64,000 nt of DNA from JBDREC01 sp043820105 [NCBI: Pseudomonadota bacterium]. GTDB lineage: Bacteria > Bdellovibrionota_F > JAHFAK01. Shown here one piece after another: positions 18,868-27,434 of this stretch. Position 1 is the first letter of the stretch, and the number at the start of each line of letters is the position of its first letter. Both the position numbers and the translations under genes were made by a program. The notes under the pieces were generated by a model. The model was not told the DNA's origin. It did no database searches and saw only the letters and a program-made list of their open reading frames with translations. The stretch is from positions 1 through 64,000 of the forward strand of contig JBDREC010000029.1 of assembly GCA_043820105.1 (NCBI GenBank), in the 5' to 3' direction.

Positions 18868-19224
18868 ATGGGAAAAGAAGACCAAACCGAAATACTTTCA
18901 AAAGATCATGTTAGTGGAATGAAGTTGAATTTGCCAGACGCACGTCTAGTTGTTTTAACAGGGGCATTGTCTGGTCATGAATACATGCTGAGAAAAGAAA
19001 AGATAATTATCGGTAGATCTGATGAAGCCAATATCACAATTGATTATCCTGGAGTTTCCAGGCTCCATGCTGAGATTTTTTTTAAAGAAGGCTCTTTTCA
19101 TGTAAAGGATTTAGCTAGCACAAATGGAATTTACGTAAATGGAACAAAAACAGAAGAGGCAAAACTTGGTCACAATGATCAGCTAAAAATTGGTGAAATC
19201 GCTTTTCAATATATTATTCTATAA
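18868..19224 (+). CDS. Small FHA-domain protein
   Basis: 118 residues, essentially one forkhead-associated domain: IIIGRSDEANITI, the SRLHAEI motif and STNGIYVNG, i.e. all conserved phosphothreonine-binding residues (Gly-Arg, Ser, His, Asn-Gly). It should bind a phosphothreonine-containing partner in the cytoplasm. The ribosome binding site AGGAG and its own promoter support expression. No Ser/Thr kinase gene is adjacent. Its 3' end converges with the SDR gene. Confidence 0.9.
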   Translation: MGKEDQTEILSKDHVSGMKLNLPDARLVVLTGALSGHEYMLRKEKIIIGRSDEANITIDYPGVSRLHAEIFFKEGSFHVKDLASTNGIYVNGTKTEEAKLGHNDQLKIGEIAFQYIIL

Positions 19225-19245
19225 ACACCATACTGTGTCAATGCC

Positions 19246-20277
19246 CTAAACCTTATCATACCCTCCCTTAATCAAAACATCCAAATAGTCTATTAACCCA
19301 GGACAAGGGTCCGCAAATTTTTGTGTATTTTTACTATCAAAAAAAGCATTATGATTAATATAAATTAAAGATTCTTTTGGAATGCCAAAATATTTTTCTA
19401 TAAAGGGTATTTTGAGAATAAAGTAAAACAATGAAGGAGGTATGGTAATTCCCAATTTAGGATAATTTAACTTTTTACATATAAGGTTGATTAAATCTCT
19501 TGATTTAATGGGCCTGGGGTCAGCCAGAGCGAAGGTAAGTCCTGTTGTTTCAGATGAGTTTTGGATTTTAATAATCGAATCAACTACCCAATCAACCGGG
19601 ACCAGGTTAAAGTAAGCTTTACCTTTGCCAAAATCGACCATTGGTAAACCATGCAGCTTTTTTAAAAGACGTATTATAAAATATATGCCATCCACTTTTT
19701 CGATTTTTCCCTCTTTTGTATCTCCTGTTACAATTGATGGGCGATAAATTGTTGTGGGTATATTTTTCATTTCTTTGCTTACTAAAATTTCAGCTTCATA
19801 CTTTGTACTTTCATAAAAATTTTTAAATCCCTCGTTGTGTTCAAGATCTTCTTCTTTAATTATACCTATTTTATTCCCGGCTACGTAACAGGTGCTTATA
19901 TAATTAAATCTTTTAAAATCTTTGCAGTCTTTTATAAAGTTGATAATGTTTTTGGTGCCAAGCACATTTATTTTTTTGGCGAATTCTTTTTTTACTTTTA
20001 AATCATAGATGGCTGCCAGGTGAAAACAATATTGGCTATGATCTGTGAGTTTTTCATAATCTTCAGGGCACAGGTCAAGGTTGGGTTTAGTAATATCACC
20101 TTTATAAATTTTTACATTTTTATAGCCATTAGAGTTAATTATATCTTTTGCTTTTTGTATAAAAGCATCCTGTACTAAGCAAAAATATTCATCAAAGGAG
20201 TTCTGTTTTTGCATCTTTTCAAGTAAAAAACGTGCCAAAAACCCTGGAAAACCTGTTATGAACGCTATTTTATTCAT
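19246..20277 (-). CDS. Extended SDR oxidoreductase (NAD-dependent epimerase/acyl-reductase-like)
   Basis: 343 residues with an N-terminal Rossmann motif ITGFPGFLAR (TGxxGxxA type, Gly pattern as in male-sterility/acyl-CoA-reductase-like SDRs), HLAAIYD, and the catalytic YESTK pair (YxxxK). The closest-looking group is NAD_binding_4/extended SDR proteins acting on long-chain acyl or sterol substrates, rather than nucleotide-sugar epimerases. The substrate is unknown. A reasonable ribosome binding site (AGGAGTTAAAC) precedes the ATG. Confidence 0.8.
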   Translation of the reverse strand: MNKIAFITGFPGFLARFLLEKMQKQNSFDEYFCLVQDAFIQKAKDIINSNGYKNVKIYKGDITKPNLDLCPEDYEKLTDHSQYCFHLAAIYDLKVKKEFAKKINVLGTKNIINFIKDCKDFKRFNYISTCYVAGNKIGIIKEEDLEHNEGFKNFYESTKYEAEILVSKEMKNIPTTIYRPSIVTGDTKEGKIEKVDGIYFIIRLLKKLHGLPMVDFGKGKAYFNLVPVDWVVDSIIKIQNSSETTGLTFALADPRPIKSRDLINLICKKLNYPKLGITIPPSLFYFILKIPFIEKYFGIPKESLIYINHNAFFDSKNTQKFADPCPGLIDYLDVLIKGGYDKV

Positions 20278-20420
20278 GTTTAACTCCTATCCTTTTTGAG
20301 GGAGATTTGAAAAATCAAAACAAATTTAAATTAATATGTATTTATACCAAAATAGGCTTGAAAAACAAGTTTTGAATACTTATAGATATGTTTATATAAA
20401 AACTTCTTAGGAGACAATAT

Positions 20421-20819
20421 ATGAAAATCAATTCTCATAATATGGGCTTTGGTTATATTCTTTGGATTTTTGGTTTTACTGGAGCTCATAGATTTTATTT
20501 TGGAAAACCAGTTTCAGGAACAATTTGGTTTTTTACCTTTGGTTTACTGGGAATTGGATGGCTCATTGACCTTATCTTAATTCCAGGAATGGATGCAGAA
20601 GCAGATATGAGGTTTAAAGAGGGGTATATAAGCTATACAGTTTCATGGGTCTTGCTTACATTTTTAGGATATCTTGGGATACATAGAATGTATATGGGAA
20701 AATGGATTACAGGGATAATTTATTTTTTTACAGGTGGCTTGTTTTTGATTGGTTATGTTTATGATTATTGGACCTTGAATGAACAGATTGCTATTGAGAA
20801 CAGTCGTGGATCTGGATAA
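20421..20819 (+). CDS. Protein with two TM2 domains
   Basis: 132 residues consisting of two tandem TM2 units. Unit 1 (about residues 8-55) has the GAHRFYFGK turn and ends GIGWLIDLI; unit 2 (about 76-122) has GIHRMYMGK and ends LIGYVYDYW. Four membrane helices are predicted. TM2 proteins are small inner-membrane proteins of unresolved function; two in one chain is less usual than one. The ribosome binding site is TAGGAG. It converges on the exported-protein operon with an 18-base gap. Confidence 0.88.
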   Translation: MKINSHNMGFGYILWIFGFTGAHRFYFGKPVSGTIWFFTFGLLGIGWLIDLILIPGMDAEADMRFKEGYISYTVSWVLLTFLGYLGIHRMYMGKWITGIIYFFTGGLFLIGYVYDYWTLNEQIAIENSRGSG

Positions 20820-20837
20820 TTTAATAATTATTTCTAT

Positions 20838-23800
20838 CTAATAAAAATTTTTATAATATCCAAAAAAACAGTCAATCACTGAACTGTTTTGCAAAAGTCT
20901 ATAGTCGTAATCCAATAATTCAATATACATTGAAGCTGCATTTATTTTTTTTCTATCCCTGGCAGGAGGATTTGCATAAAAATCTTTTAGTTTTTCCATT
21001 CCCCAGCTCTTCATTTCTTCAAGTTGCTTGAACTGAATCCATCTTTGTCCTGATTGTAACAGCATTGTTAGGGGATCTCGAATTATATATTCTTCAGAGC
21101 TTAGTGCTGATAATAAAAGGTCAAGGTAACTCGCCATTAACAATTCAGATTTTTCAATATACTGGAAGTTCGATGTATAAAATGCCTGAATATCATGAAG
21201 TTCAGATAAATCAGCAGCATTATCTGTAAATAATTTCCAACCATAGCCAACTAAAATCAACTCTTTTATACTTCTTGGTCCTAAGAATCTGGGATTAACG
21301 GCTCCAAGCATTATACTTTGTTCCAGATCCTTTAATGCATAGAAAAATTCAGGATGTTCTTTTTCAAACGCTTCTTTATTGGGAAGTTTCATGTTTTGTT
21401 GTATTGTATTGCTAATAATAATTACATCAGAAAAAGTATTAATCGAATCTAGTTTGGATCTTAAGTATTTCCACAAAGTTTGTTCTCTTTCAAAATTAAC
21501 AACAGAAGGATCTATTGGGGCATTTTCATCAAAATAAATAGCAAGTGGAGAATCAGGATCAACATGGGTTCTTGTTGGATCATATCTGTTTTCTTCTATT
21601 TGTACTTCATCATCATAATCTTCAAATCTTTGCTGGCTTTCAGTACCGCTATTAAAATCTTCATATATGGCTTCCTCTGTTACTTCCTCATCATCAAGAT
21701 CAATTGGATTAGGTTCCTTTCCCCTCGAAATATCATTTAAATAAATTTCTACCAAATCTTCATTTGCTAAATCAAAAATATCTTCATTCCAACCTAAGAG
21801 GTTTAGTTTTGCTCTTGCAAACAAAATCTGAGAAAATAAATCTTGTGCTTCTTTTGTATGCATGCATATTTTGTCAGCATGGTTTATTGCTTCAATTGCC
21901 ATTTCACTTTCAGTAATTTTTCTTTTTTCTTCATCTGCATCCTGATATTCTCTGGCTTTTTCCGTTTCAGACATATTATTAAAAATATATTCATTTTTCT
22001 GCTTTGTTATACAGTCCTCAGTCAAAATTCTTTCATAATTTAATTCTGTGAAATCATGAGTGTATTGTTTTAGTCTTCTTACTTTTTTTATTTCCTGTAA
22101 TACTCTTGGTCTGTAAGATTCACTATGAATATCTTTTTTCATTATATCTTTAAAGCTAGCCCCGTCTCTTATGGCTTGTTGTATTTCAGGACTTCTTTTT
22201 ATTTTGTTATGAGCATCTTCAAGATAATCTCTGAATATATTTAACTTTAAAACGCGGGTATCAAAAAGCATTAGGTCTTCAGGTGTTCTTATTTTGCCGC
22301 CTTGCAGGCTTTTAAAGAGCCAGTTTAAGCATTTGTTTTTTTCTGTATATGGAAATGTAATTCTTACTGGAGGCAGATAGTCAGAGATTCTTGTGTTTTC
22401 ATTGCACTGATCCTCGGTAAAAATATCATCAACGTATTGTCCTATTATTCTGTTATCTTCTGCTATAAAGGTTCTTTCATACATGGCATCTTTTACTTCC
22501 TGTAGTTTCAAGCTGCATGAAGAGTATTCATTGAAATAGACACTTGCCTGAGCACGAAATTTATCTGCTACTTCCTCCGGATTGTTTCTATACTGATTAA
22601 TGATTTCATTTGGATCAAAGTTATCGGGGTAATGGTCAAAGGTTTCACCTATTGTATCCATTAAAAATAATTCTTCACCAATATAGGCTTTTCTTAAGTT
22701 ATGATTAACCTTATATCTTTTTTTAATATAAGCTCTTGTTTCTAATATTAAGCTTGAAATTTCTTTTTTATCTATCAATTCAGCAATGGCTTTGTTGGCA
22801 CTGGGTGGCCATAGTAATTCCACCAAATTGGCATTGCTAAAGGGAATTGAAGCTTGTCTGAAAATCCAGTCTGAATAGGAAAACCAGGTGCTCAACCTTT
22901 TTGCTCCAGTTACACTATCTGGGTTTTTGCAAAATTTTTCTCTTAGTTTTAAACGCTGATTAATATCTTCTTTGTTTTTATTAATTTGAATGCTCAGTTT
23001 ATCATACCATTCAAAAAGTGGGGTAAATGCTAGTTTGCGCAAATCCTTTCTTGTGCTAAGTTTACCTTCTAAGCTTGCTTCCTTGTATCTATATGTCTGA
23101 GCTCCATTTCCTTCTAGCCAGCGATCAGCCGTATCTTCAGGTGGAGGTCCGTGGTCAATTAAAGCTTTTAAAGAGCTTGAATTAGCCAAAACATTAAACT
23201 CATTGTTATAGAATCTGAAAGATTTGAAGGTGCCATCTATACCCAGCTTTACTTTCTCAGGAATCAATTCATGGATTACAAATCCAATTATTCCGGATAA
23301 GGCACCAATTACCGCGCCAACAAATAAACCTTCAATGCTTGTCAGAGGAGCTGCTGGTCCTCCGGCAACACCACCTAAAACAGCCCCTACTAATTCACCG
23401 GCCAGGGTCATACTGCCTACCAGGGTAACAAAATCTCCGGATAAAAGTTGTTTCCTGAAAATATTCCAAAACAAAAGATTTACGTATTCCTGATTTTTTA
23501 ATATTTGGCCGAGGTTGTTTAAAAAAGTATTTCTAAGCCTTTCAGGCATTGAAAATAATTTTTTTAAGTCTGTTATATAAGGCATATGTTCTTCATAAAG
23601 CGCTATAAAGCCTTCAGGTTGTTCATAAACCCACATTTCTGTTAGTTCTTTGGCCATGTCAATCCAACCTTTGAAAAATTCCCAAAATCCGAAAGCATAA
23701 GCGGTTTTTAAAAAGGAATGAATAAAAATACCCATTGCTGTTTTGCCGGCCACTCCAGTCATGAGGCCTTCAAGGCCTTGAAAAACTTTTTCGCTTCCGC

Positions 23801-24305
23801 CTATTCTAAGCATGCCCTCAAGCACTGCAGAACCTTGCCACATCATAAGAAACTCACCATCTGTAAATAAGTCATATAAGGACTCTCCAATAAAACTTAT
23901 TCTGTCTTTTAGACTTGGTGGGTTTTGGATGTATAATAAGTGGCTTTTGGTATATTCATCAAATCCTGTTGAGGCATGCATTGCTGCCATCATCATTACC
24001 ATGGATAAGACATGATTTGTGTGGCTAATGGTTCCTCTTGCAAATCTATTAGCGTATTTGGCATTCGCCATTTTTTTCGTCTTTAGAAAATCCTTTTTTA
24101 AGAATTCTCTTAGCTGTGAAAATTTTTGCTTGCTTCCTGACTCTTCAAAAGGATTTTCCTGAAACCAGTTCGCTAAAACAGGATCTGAGTAATCAAAGGA
24201 ATTATTGGAATTTTCCTGTGCATAAATAACGTTTAGCTGAGAGGATAAAAGTATTGTAATAATACTAATTAAAGCATATTTTTTAATAATGCTCAAAGTT
24301 TTCAT
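20838..24305 (-). CDS. Large exported protein of unknown function (1155 residues)
   Basis: A Sec signal peptide (about residues 1-30, cleavage after VIYA) is followed by a mainly helical protein. Residues about 295-345 form two glycine- and alanine-rich hydrophobic segments (glycine-zipper-like, GAVLGGVAGG and GAVIGALSGIIG), which may insert into a membrane. The rest is charged and helical, with an acidic low-complexity stretch near residues 870-915. No enzyme motif was recognised. It lies 42 bases after the HEAT-repeat gene on the same strand, so both probably share the sigma-54-like promoter at 26043. GAGGG precedes the start. Confidence 0.8.
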   Translation of the reverse strand: MKTLSIIKKYALISIITILLSSQLNVIYAQENSNNSFDYSDPVLANWFQENPFEESGSKQKFSQLREFLKKDFLKTKKMANAKYANRFARGTISHTNHVLSMVMMMAAMHASTGFDEYTKSHLLYIQNPPSLKDRISFIGESLYDLFTDGEFLMMWQGSAVLEGMLRIGGSEKVFQGLEGLMTGVAGKTAMGIFIHSFLKTAYAFGFWEFFKGWIDMAKELTEMWVYEQPEGFIALYEEHMPYITDLKKLFSMPERLRNTFLNNLGQILKNQEYVNLLFWNIFRKQLLSGDFVTLVGSMTLAGELVGAVLGGVAGGPAAPLTSIEGLFVGAVIGALSGIIGFVIHELIPEKVKLGIDGTFKSFRFYNNEFNVLANSSSLKALIDHGPPPEDTADRWLEGNGAQTYRYKEASLEGKLSTRKDLRKLAFTPLFEWYDKLSIQINKNKEDINQRLKLREKFCKNPDSVTGAKRLSTWFSYSDWIFRQASIPFSNANLVELLWPPSANKAIAELIDKKEISSLILETRAYIKKRYKVNHNLRKAYIGEELFLMDTIGETFDHYPDNFDPNEIINQYRNNPEEVADKFRAQASVYFNEYSSCSLKLQEVKDAMYERTFIAEDNRIIGQYVDDIFTEDQCNENTRISDYLPPVRITFPYTEKNKCLNWLFKSLQGGKIRTPEDLMLFDTRVLKLNIFRDYLEDAHNKIKRSPEIQQAIRDGASFKDIMKKDIHSESYRPRVLQEIKKVRRLKQYTHDFTELNYERILTEDCITKQKNEYIFNNMSETEKAREYQDADEEKRKITESEMAIEAINHADKICMHTKEAQDLFSQILFARAKLNLLGWNEDIFDLANEDLVEIYLNDISRGKEPNPIDLDDEEVTEEAIYEDFNSGTESQQRFEDYDDEVQIEENRYDPTRTHVDPDSPLAIYFDENAPIDPSVVNFEREQTLWKYLRSKLDSINTFSDVIIISNTIQQNMKLPNKEAFEKEHPEFFYALKDLEQSIMLGAVNPRFLGPRSIKELILVGYGWKLFTDNAADLSELHDIQAFYTSNFQYIEKSELLMASYLDLLLSALSSEEYIIRDPLTMLLQSGQRWIQFKQLEEMKSWGMEKLKDFYANPPARDRKKINAASMYIELLDYDYRLLQNSSVIDCFFGYYKNFY

Positions 24306-24347
24306 ATACCCTCTCTTTATTAATTTTTATACAAACCCGTTTTTTTC

Positions 24348-25979
24348 TTATCTTCTAAGCCTTCTGGCTATGCTTTCTCTTGCTTCTGCTTGTGCGCGTT
24401 TACCCAGAAGTCTTTGAACTTCTTGGTTATATTCAAAGTCTGTTACTTGTCTGGCTCGTTTTCTTCTGCCTAGTTCTTCTAATTCTCTTTCAACATCCAA
24501 TGAAGATATACCTTGTCTTTGACCCGACCTTTGGCCATATTCTCTTCCTCTTGCTTCCCTCACTGCTCCGTTCATTGTACCTGATCCAAAGCCCCCTCTT
24601 GAACCTTTCTTGCTTTCGCGAGAATCTTCTCTTAATTCAGCTCCTGCTATTTCGAGTCTTCCTTTGTTTTCTGCAGAAGCTTCAGAGCTTCTTTCCAGAA
24701 ATTCCAAACCTTCAGCAATGTAGTCTCTCAATCCTGTGTTATGTTCTCCGATTGCTTCGTTTACGTAAATTCCTTCAATAACTTTTTGGGCTAATTCTTT
24801 TGGAATATCATCTGCTAAACAGGCTTCAATTAAGGTTATTTTTAACTCAATGCCGTTTTTTCTGCCAACATACTTGATCAGCCTTTCAGCTACCTCGGCG
24901 TCAATATGATCACCCGTTACAACGGTTAATACAGCTTCAGTTTGTACGCTTATTTTGGAATCCGCAATTCCAATGCCATCTGTTAATGCCAACGCTTGCT
25001 TAATTCCACTTACATGACTTGTTCCTTCCTGTCTAAGGGCTATCATTGATGCCTTTCTGGTTGCATCTCTTTCTGGACCCTGTGCAGCAATCCCTGTTTC
25101 AAGCAAAGCCTTTCCTACTAATTCTCCCGGGTTAGTTATTGCCGCTTTAGCGGCATAGTATACCATAAATGGATTTTCACTTCTTAAACCATCTATAACT
25201 ACTGCCCTTGATCCAGCGACACGAGCATTGCCCTCTATTGACAGACCAAAAAGCGCTTTGGTTTTTAAACTTGCTTCACTTGTGCTATTGTATAGGGTTA
25301 CAAAAGCTTCACCGACCTTTTCACCTGTAATCTTGTTTTCATTAATTGTTGTCCATGCGTGCATCCTGATATCAACATCTGAATGTCCCAATCCTTTTTC
25401 AATTAATACATCACGAATTTCAGGATCATTGTATTTGAAATTTTTAATTGTGTTAATAAGTGCATCAATTACTGCTTTTTCAGTTTCAATGTTCATGGCT
25501 TCTATGATTTGTCCACGTACTTGTTGTCTCAGCCTTACTTGTTCACTCTGCCGACCTGAAGATAATAAGTCAGCAGCATCAGCTCTTACTTCAGCACTTG
25601 AATCATTAAGCATAATATGAGCAAGCAGCTCCATTGCAAGTTCCGAGTAATTAAAGTCAGCTCTTCCTCTTAAAAGAAGCAAAAATTTGAATTTTAAGCG
25701 TTTATGCTTATCCATATTTTCTTTTCCTTCATCTGCATATTCAAAGTGTTCTTTAAAATATTCAACATCATTTTCTAAAGTGCTGGTTCTATTAGCAGCC
25801 CACATTTTGTCATAAGCTTCTTGTGTGATATCACCGCGCAAATCATTCCATTTGTCATATAATAATTCTAGTTGAGCCTGGATTTCGACCAGTTCACCTT
25901 CTGCAAAATGTGTTTGGGAAAATAGGCTTGATGTGAAAATAAAAACGAATAGAAATAATAATATGGCTTTTTGTTTCAT
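24348..25979 (-). CDS. Exported HEAT-repeat protein
   Basis: 543 residues. A signal peptide (residues 1-21, ending LFSQ) precedes helical-hairpin repeats of the HEAT/PBS-lyase type over about residues 85-440, recognisable by recurring SSAEVRADAADLL, HSDVDIRMHAW and NPFMVYYAAKAA units. A charged Arg/Glu-rich tail of about 100 residues follows. HEAT arrays are protein-binding scaffolds; here the scaffold is outside the cytoplasm. AAGGGG lies 6 bases before the ATG. First gene of an operon with the 1155-residue protein; a perfect sigma-54-type site lies upstream. Confidence 0.8.
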   Translation of the reverse strand: MKQKAILLFLFVFIFTSSLFSQTHFAEGELVEIQAQLELLYDKWNDLRGDITQEAYDKMWAANRTSTLENDVEYFKEHFEYADEGKENMDKHKRLKFKFLLLLRGRADFNYSELAMELLAHIMLNDSSAEVRADAADLLSSGRQSEQVRLRQQVRGQIIEAMNIETEKAVIDALINTIKNFKYNDPEIRDVLIEKGLGHSDVDIRMHAWTTINENKITGEKVGEAFVTLYNSTSEASLKTKALFGLSIEGNARVAGSRAVVIDGLRSENPFMVYYAAKAAITNPGELVGKALLETGIAAQGPERDATRKASMIALRQEGTSHVSGIKQALALTDGIGIADSKISVQTEAVLTVVTGDHIDAEVAERLIKYVGRKNGIELKITLIEACLADDIPKELAQKVIEGIYVNEAIGEHNTGLRDYIAEGLEFLERSSEASAENKGRLEIAGAELREDSRESKKGSRGGFGSGTMNGAVREARGREYGQRSGQRQGISSLDVERELEELGRRKRARQVTDFEYNQEVQRLLGKRAQAEARESIARRLRR

Positions 25980-26042
25980 GTTAGTCCCCTTAAATTTTTG
26001 TTTTGCAAGATATTATAATATCTGTACCACGCAGATTATTAG

Positions 26043-26058
26043 TGCAAACACTGTGCCA
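26043..26058 (-). promoter_or_regulatory. Sigma-54 promoter of the HEAT / 1155-residue operon
   Basis: On the minus strand TGGCACAGTGTTTGCA, a perfect match to TGGCAYRNNNNTTGCW. The leader would be about 54 bases. A near-perfect palindrome (GCTGAGTTAATTCAGC, 26076-26091) lies just upstream of the -24 element and could be an activator or accessory site. Confidence 0.8.
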
Positions 26059-26147
26059 CTATGCTTGAGTTAAAAGCTGAGTTAATTCAGCACTTTGCGC
26101 TGGGTGATAATTTAAGGTTTTTTGTCAGTGCCTGAAAACAGCACATA

Positions 26148-27222
26148 TTATAAACTGATATTGGTATCAATTTCTTTTAACAGCAAAGAGACTTCTTCTA
26201 AAACTTCCATTTTCCATTTTAAGGTAAAGCTATCACCATTTTGATTTGTATTTTGAGATATGTGCCTTGATGCTTCATCTGCTGATGCAGGGTTATCTTC
26301 ATTTTTAAAAGCAAGCTCATCCATGCACTCAACTAATTGATCCCATTGTTGTTGACCATGTCTCATTGACCAGTAAACAAAGTCATCCAAAAAGGCATAT
26401 ATGTTTCCTGACCAGATGAAGCTCTGAATTGTTAAGGCATTATTAATGGGAGTAAATAGAATTGTGTTTTCATCAGATCTGAAAATAATATCAGTATTTG
26501 CTAAAGATGATCTAAACCTTGGTTCATTGTGGAAATAGCTTAAAAGCCCCTTTGCAAGGTCTTTATCACTTTTTGATAAACAGTATCCTTTATAACATTG
26601 TTTGCCAGGATAAAAAGATTCATACTTCTGGTTATCAATAACTTTCCACACTTGTTCTTCGTGGATATCTGATGTTGTATTTATAACAAGTTTATCAAAA
26701 GTAAATCGATCTGCATATATGAATTTAACTAAGGCCTCATGGGAGAAGTTTAAGCTTTTATTTCTTGTATCAAAAACCAGATTCAAATAGTAGTTTACTA
26801 AATTTTCATTGTATGACGTGTTTAAGGTGCCATATTTATTTTGCGTGTCTGGTCTAAAATATCTTTCTTGTGACCAGTAGCGTTTTTTCGTTTGTCTTGC
26901 CTCTATTTCTGCAAAACCAAGATAATGATTAACACATAATCCTGTTTGATTTGGGTTTAAATTTAAGGCTTCTTCATATGATGAAGCTAGCTCTTTCAAC
27001 AAACCTTCCACCAAAGCTGCCTGTGTAAAGAGTAATTTTATTAGAATCAAATTGATCAAAAATAGCTATAAGTTCATTTTCTTTATATTTTAATGCTTTT
27101 AAATTTTGATTAGAATTCATTAAAAGACTTTTTATTTTTGTTTCCTTGAGTTTTCCTGAATTATCCAGTTCTGGTATAAAAAAATGTAAAAAATTTTTTG
27201 TTGTGTCATCAGTTTTTGGCAA
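26148..27222 (-). pseudogene. Frameshifted gene of unknown function
   Basis: Two overlapping frames read as one protein. The upstream frame (27222 down to about 27000) ends with a stop at 26974. The downstream frame (27059 to 26148, 303 residues) continues naturally after a one-base shift within 26990-27040. The upstream frame has no ATG: only TTG 27222 is available, followed by homopolymer runs. An ATG with AAGGGG at 27233 opens a third frame that soon stops, suggesting more than one indel. The fused product would be about 360 residues with no recognised domain. This is either a decaying gene or a sequencing error; a programmed shift is unlikely because no slippery site is visible. Confidence 0.5.
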
Positions 27223-27313
27223 TGTTTTATCATAATATTTTCTACCCCTTAATAAATGCTTAGTTTAAGCACAAAAATTATATGTTTAGAAAATTATATG
27301 CAAAATTGGGGCC

Positions 27314-27352
27314 AAGCAAGGGAACAAGGAAACAGTGGATTAAGTGGATCAG
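27314..27352 (+). repeat. Degenerate octamer tract before recD2
   Basis: Imperfect units around GCAAGGGA, ACAAGGAA, ACAGTGGA, TTAAGTGG. It lies in the open extension upstream of the likely recD2 start and explains why that stretch does not look like the family. Confidence 0.45.
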
Positions 27353-27434
27353 TCCCAAACATCCAGCATCGAGCACCCCCTCCCTAGCAACAAGAATTGA
27401 CAATTTCAAAGTGAAATCTTATATCAAAGGCATA

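Noticed and set aside
27282-27434. N-terminal extension of recD2 by 51 residues
   Set aside because: Composed of octamer-repeat DNA and unlike the family; the ATG at 27435 begins exactly where RecD2 similarity begins.
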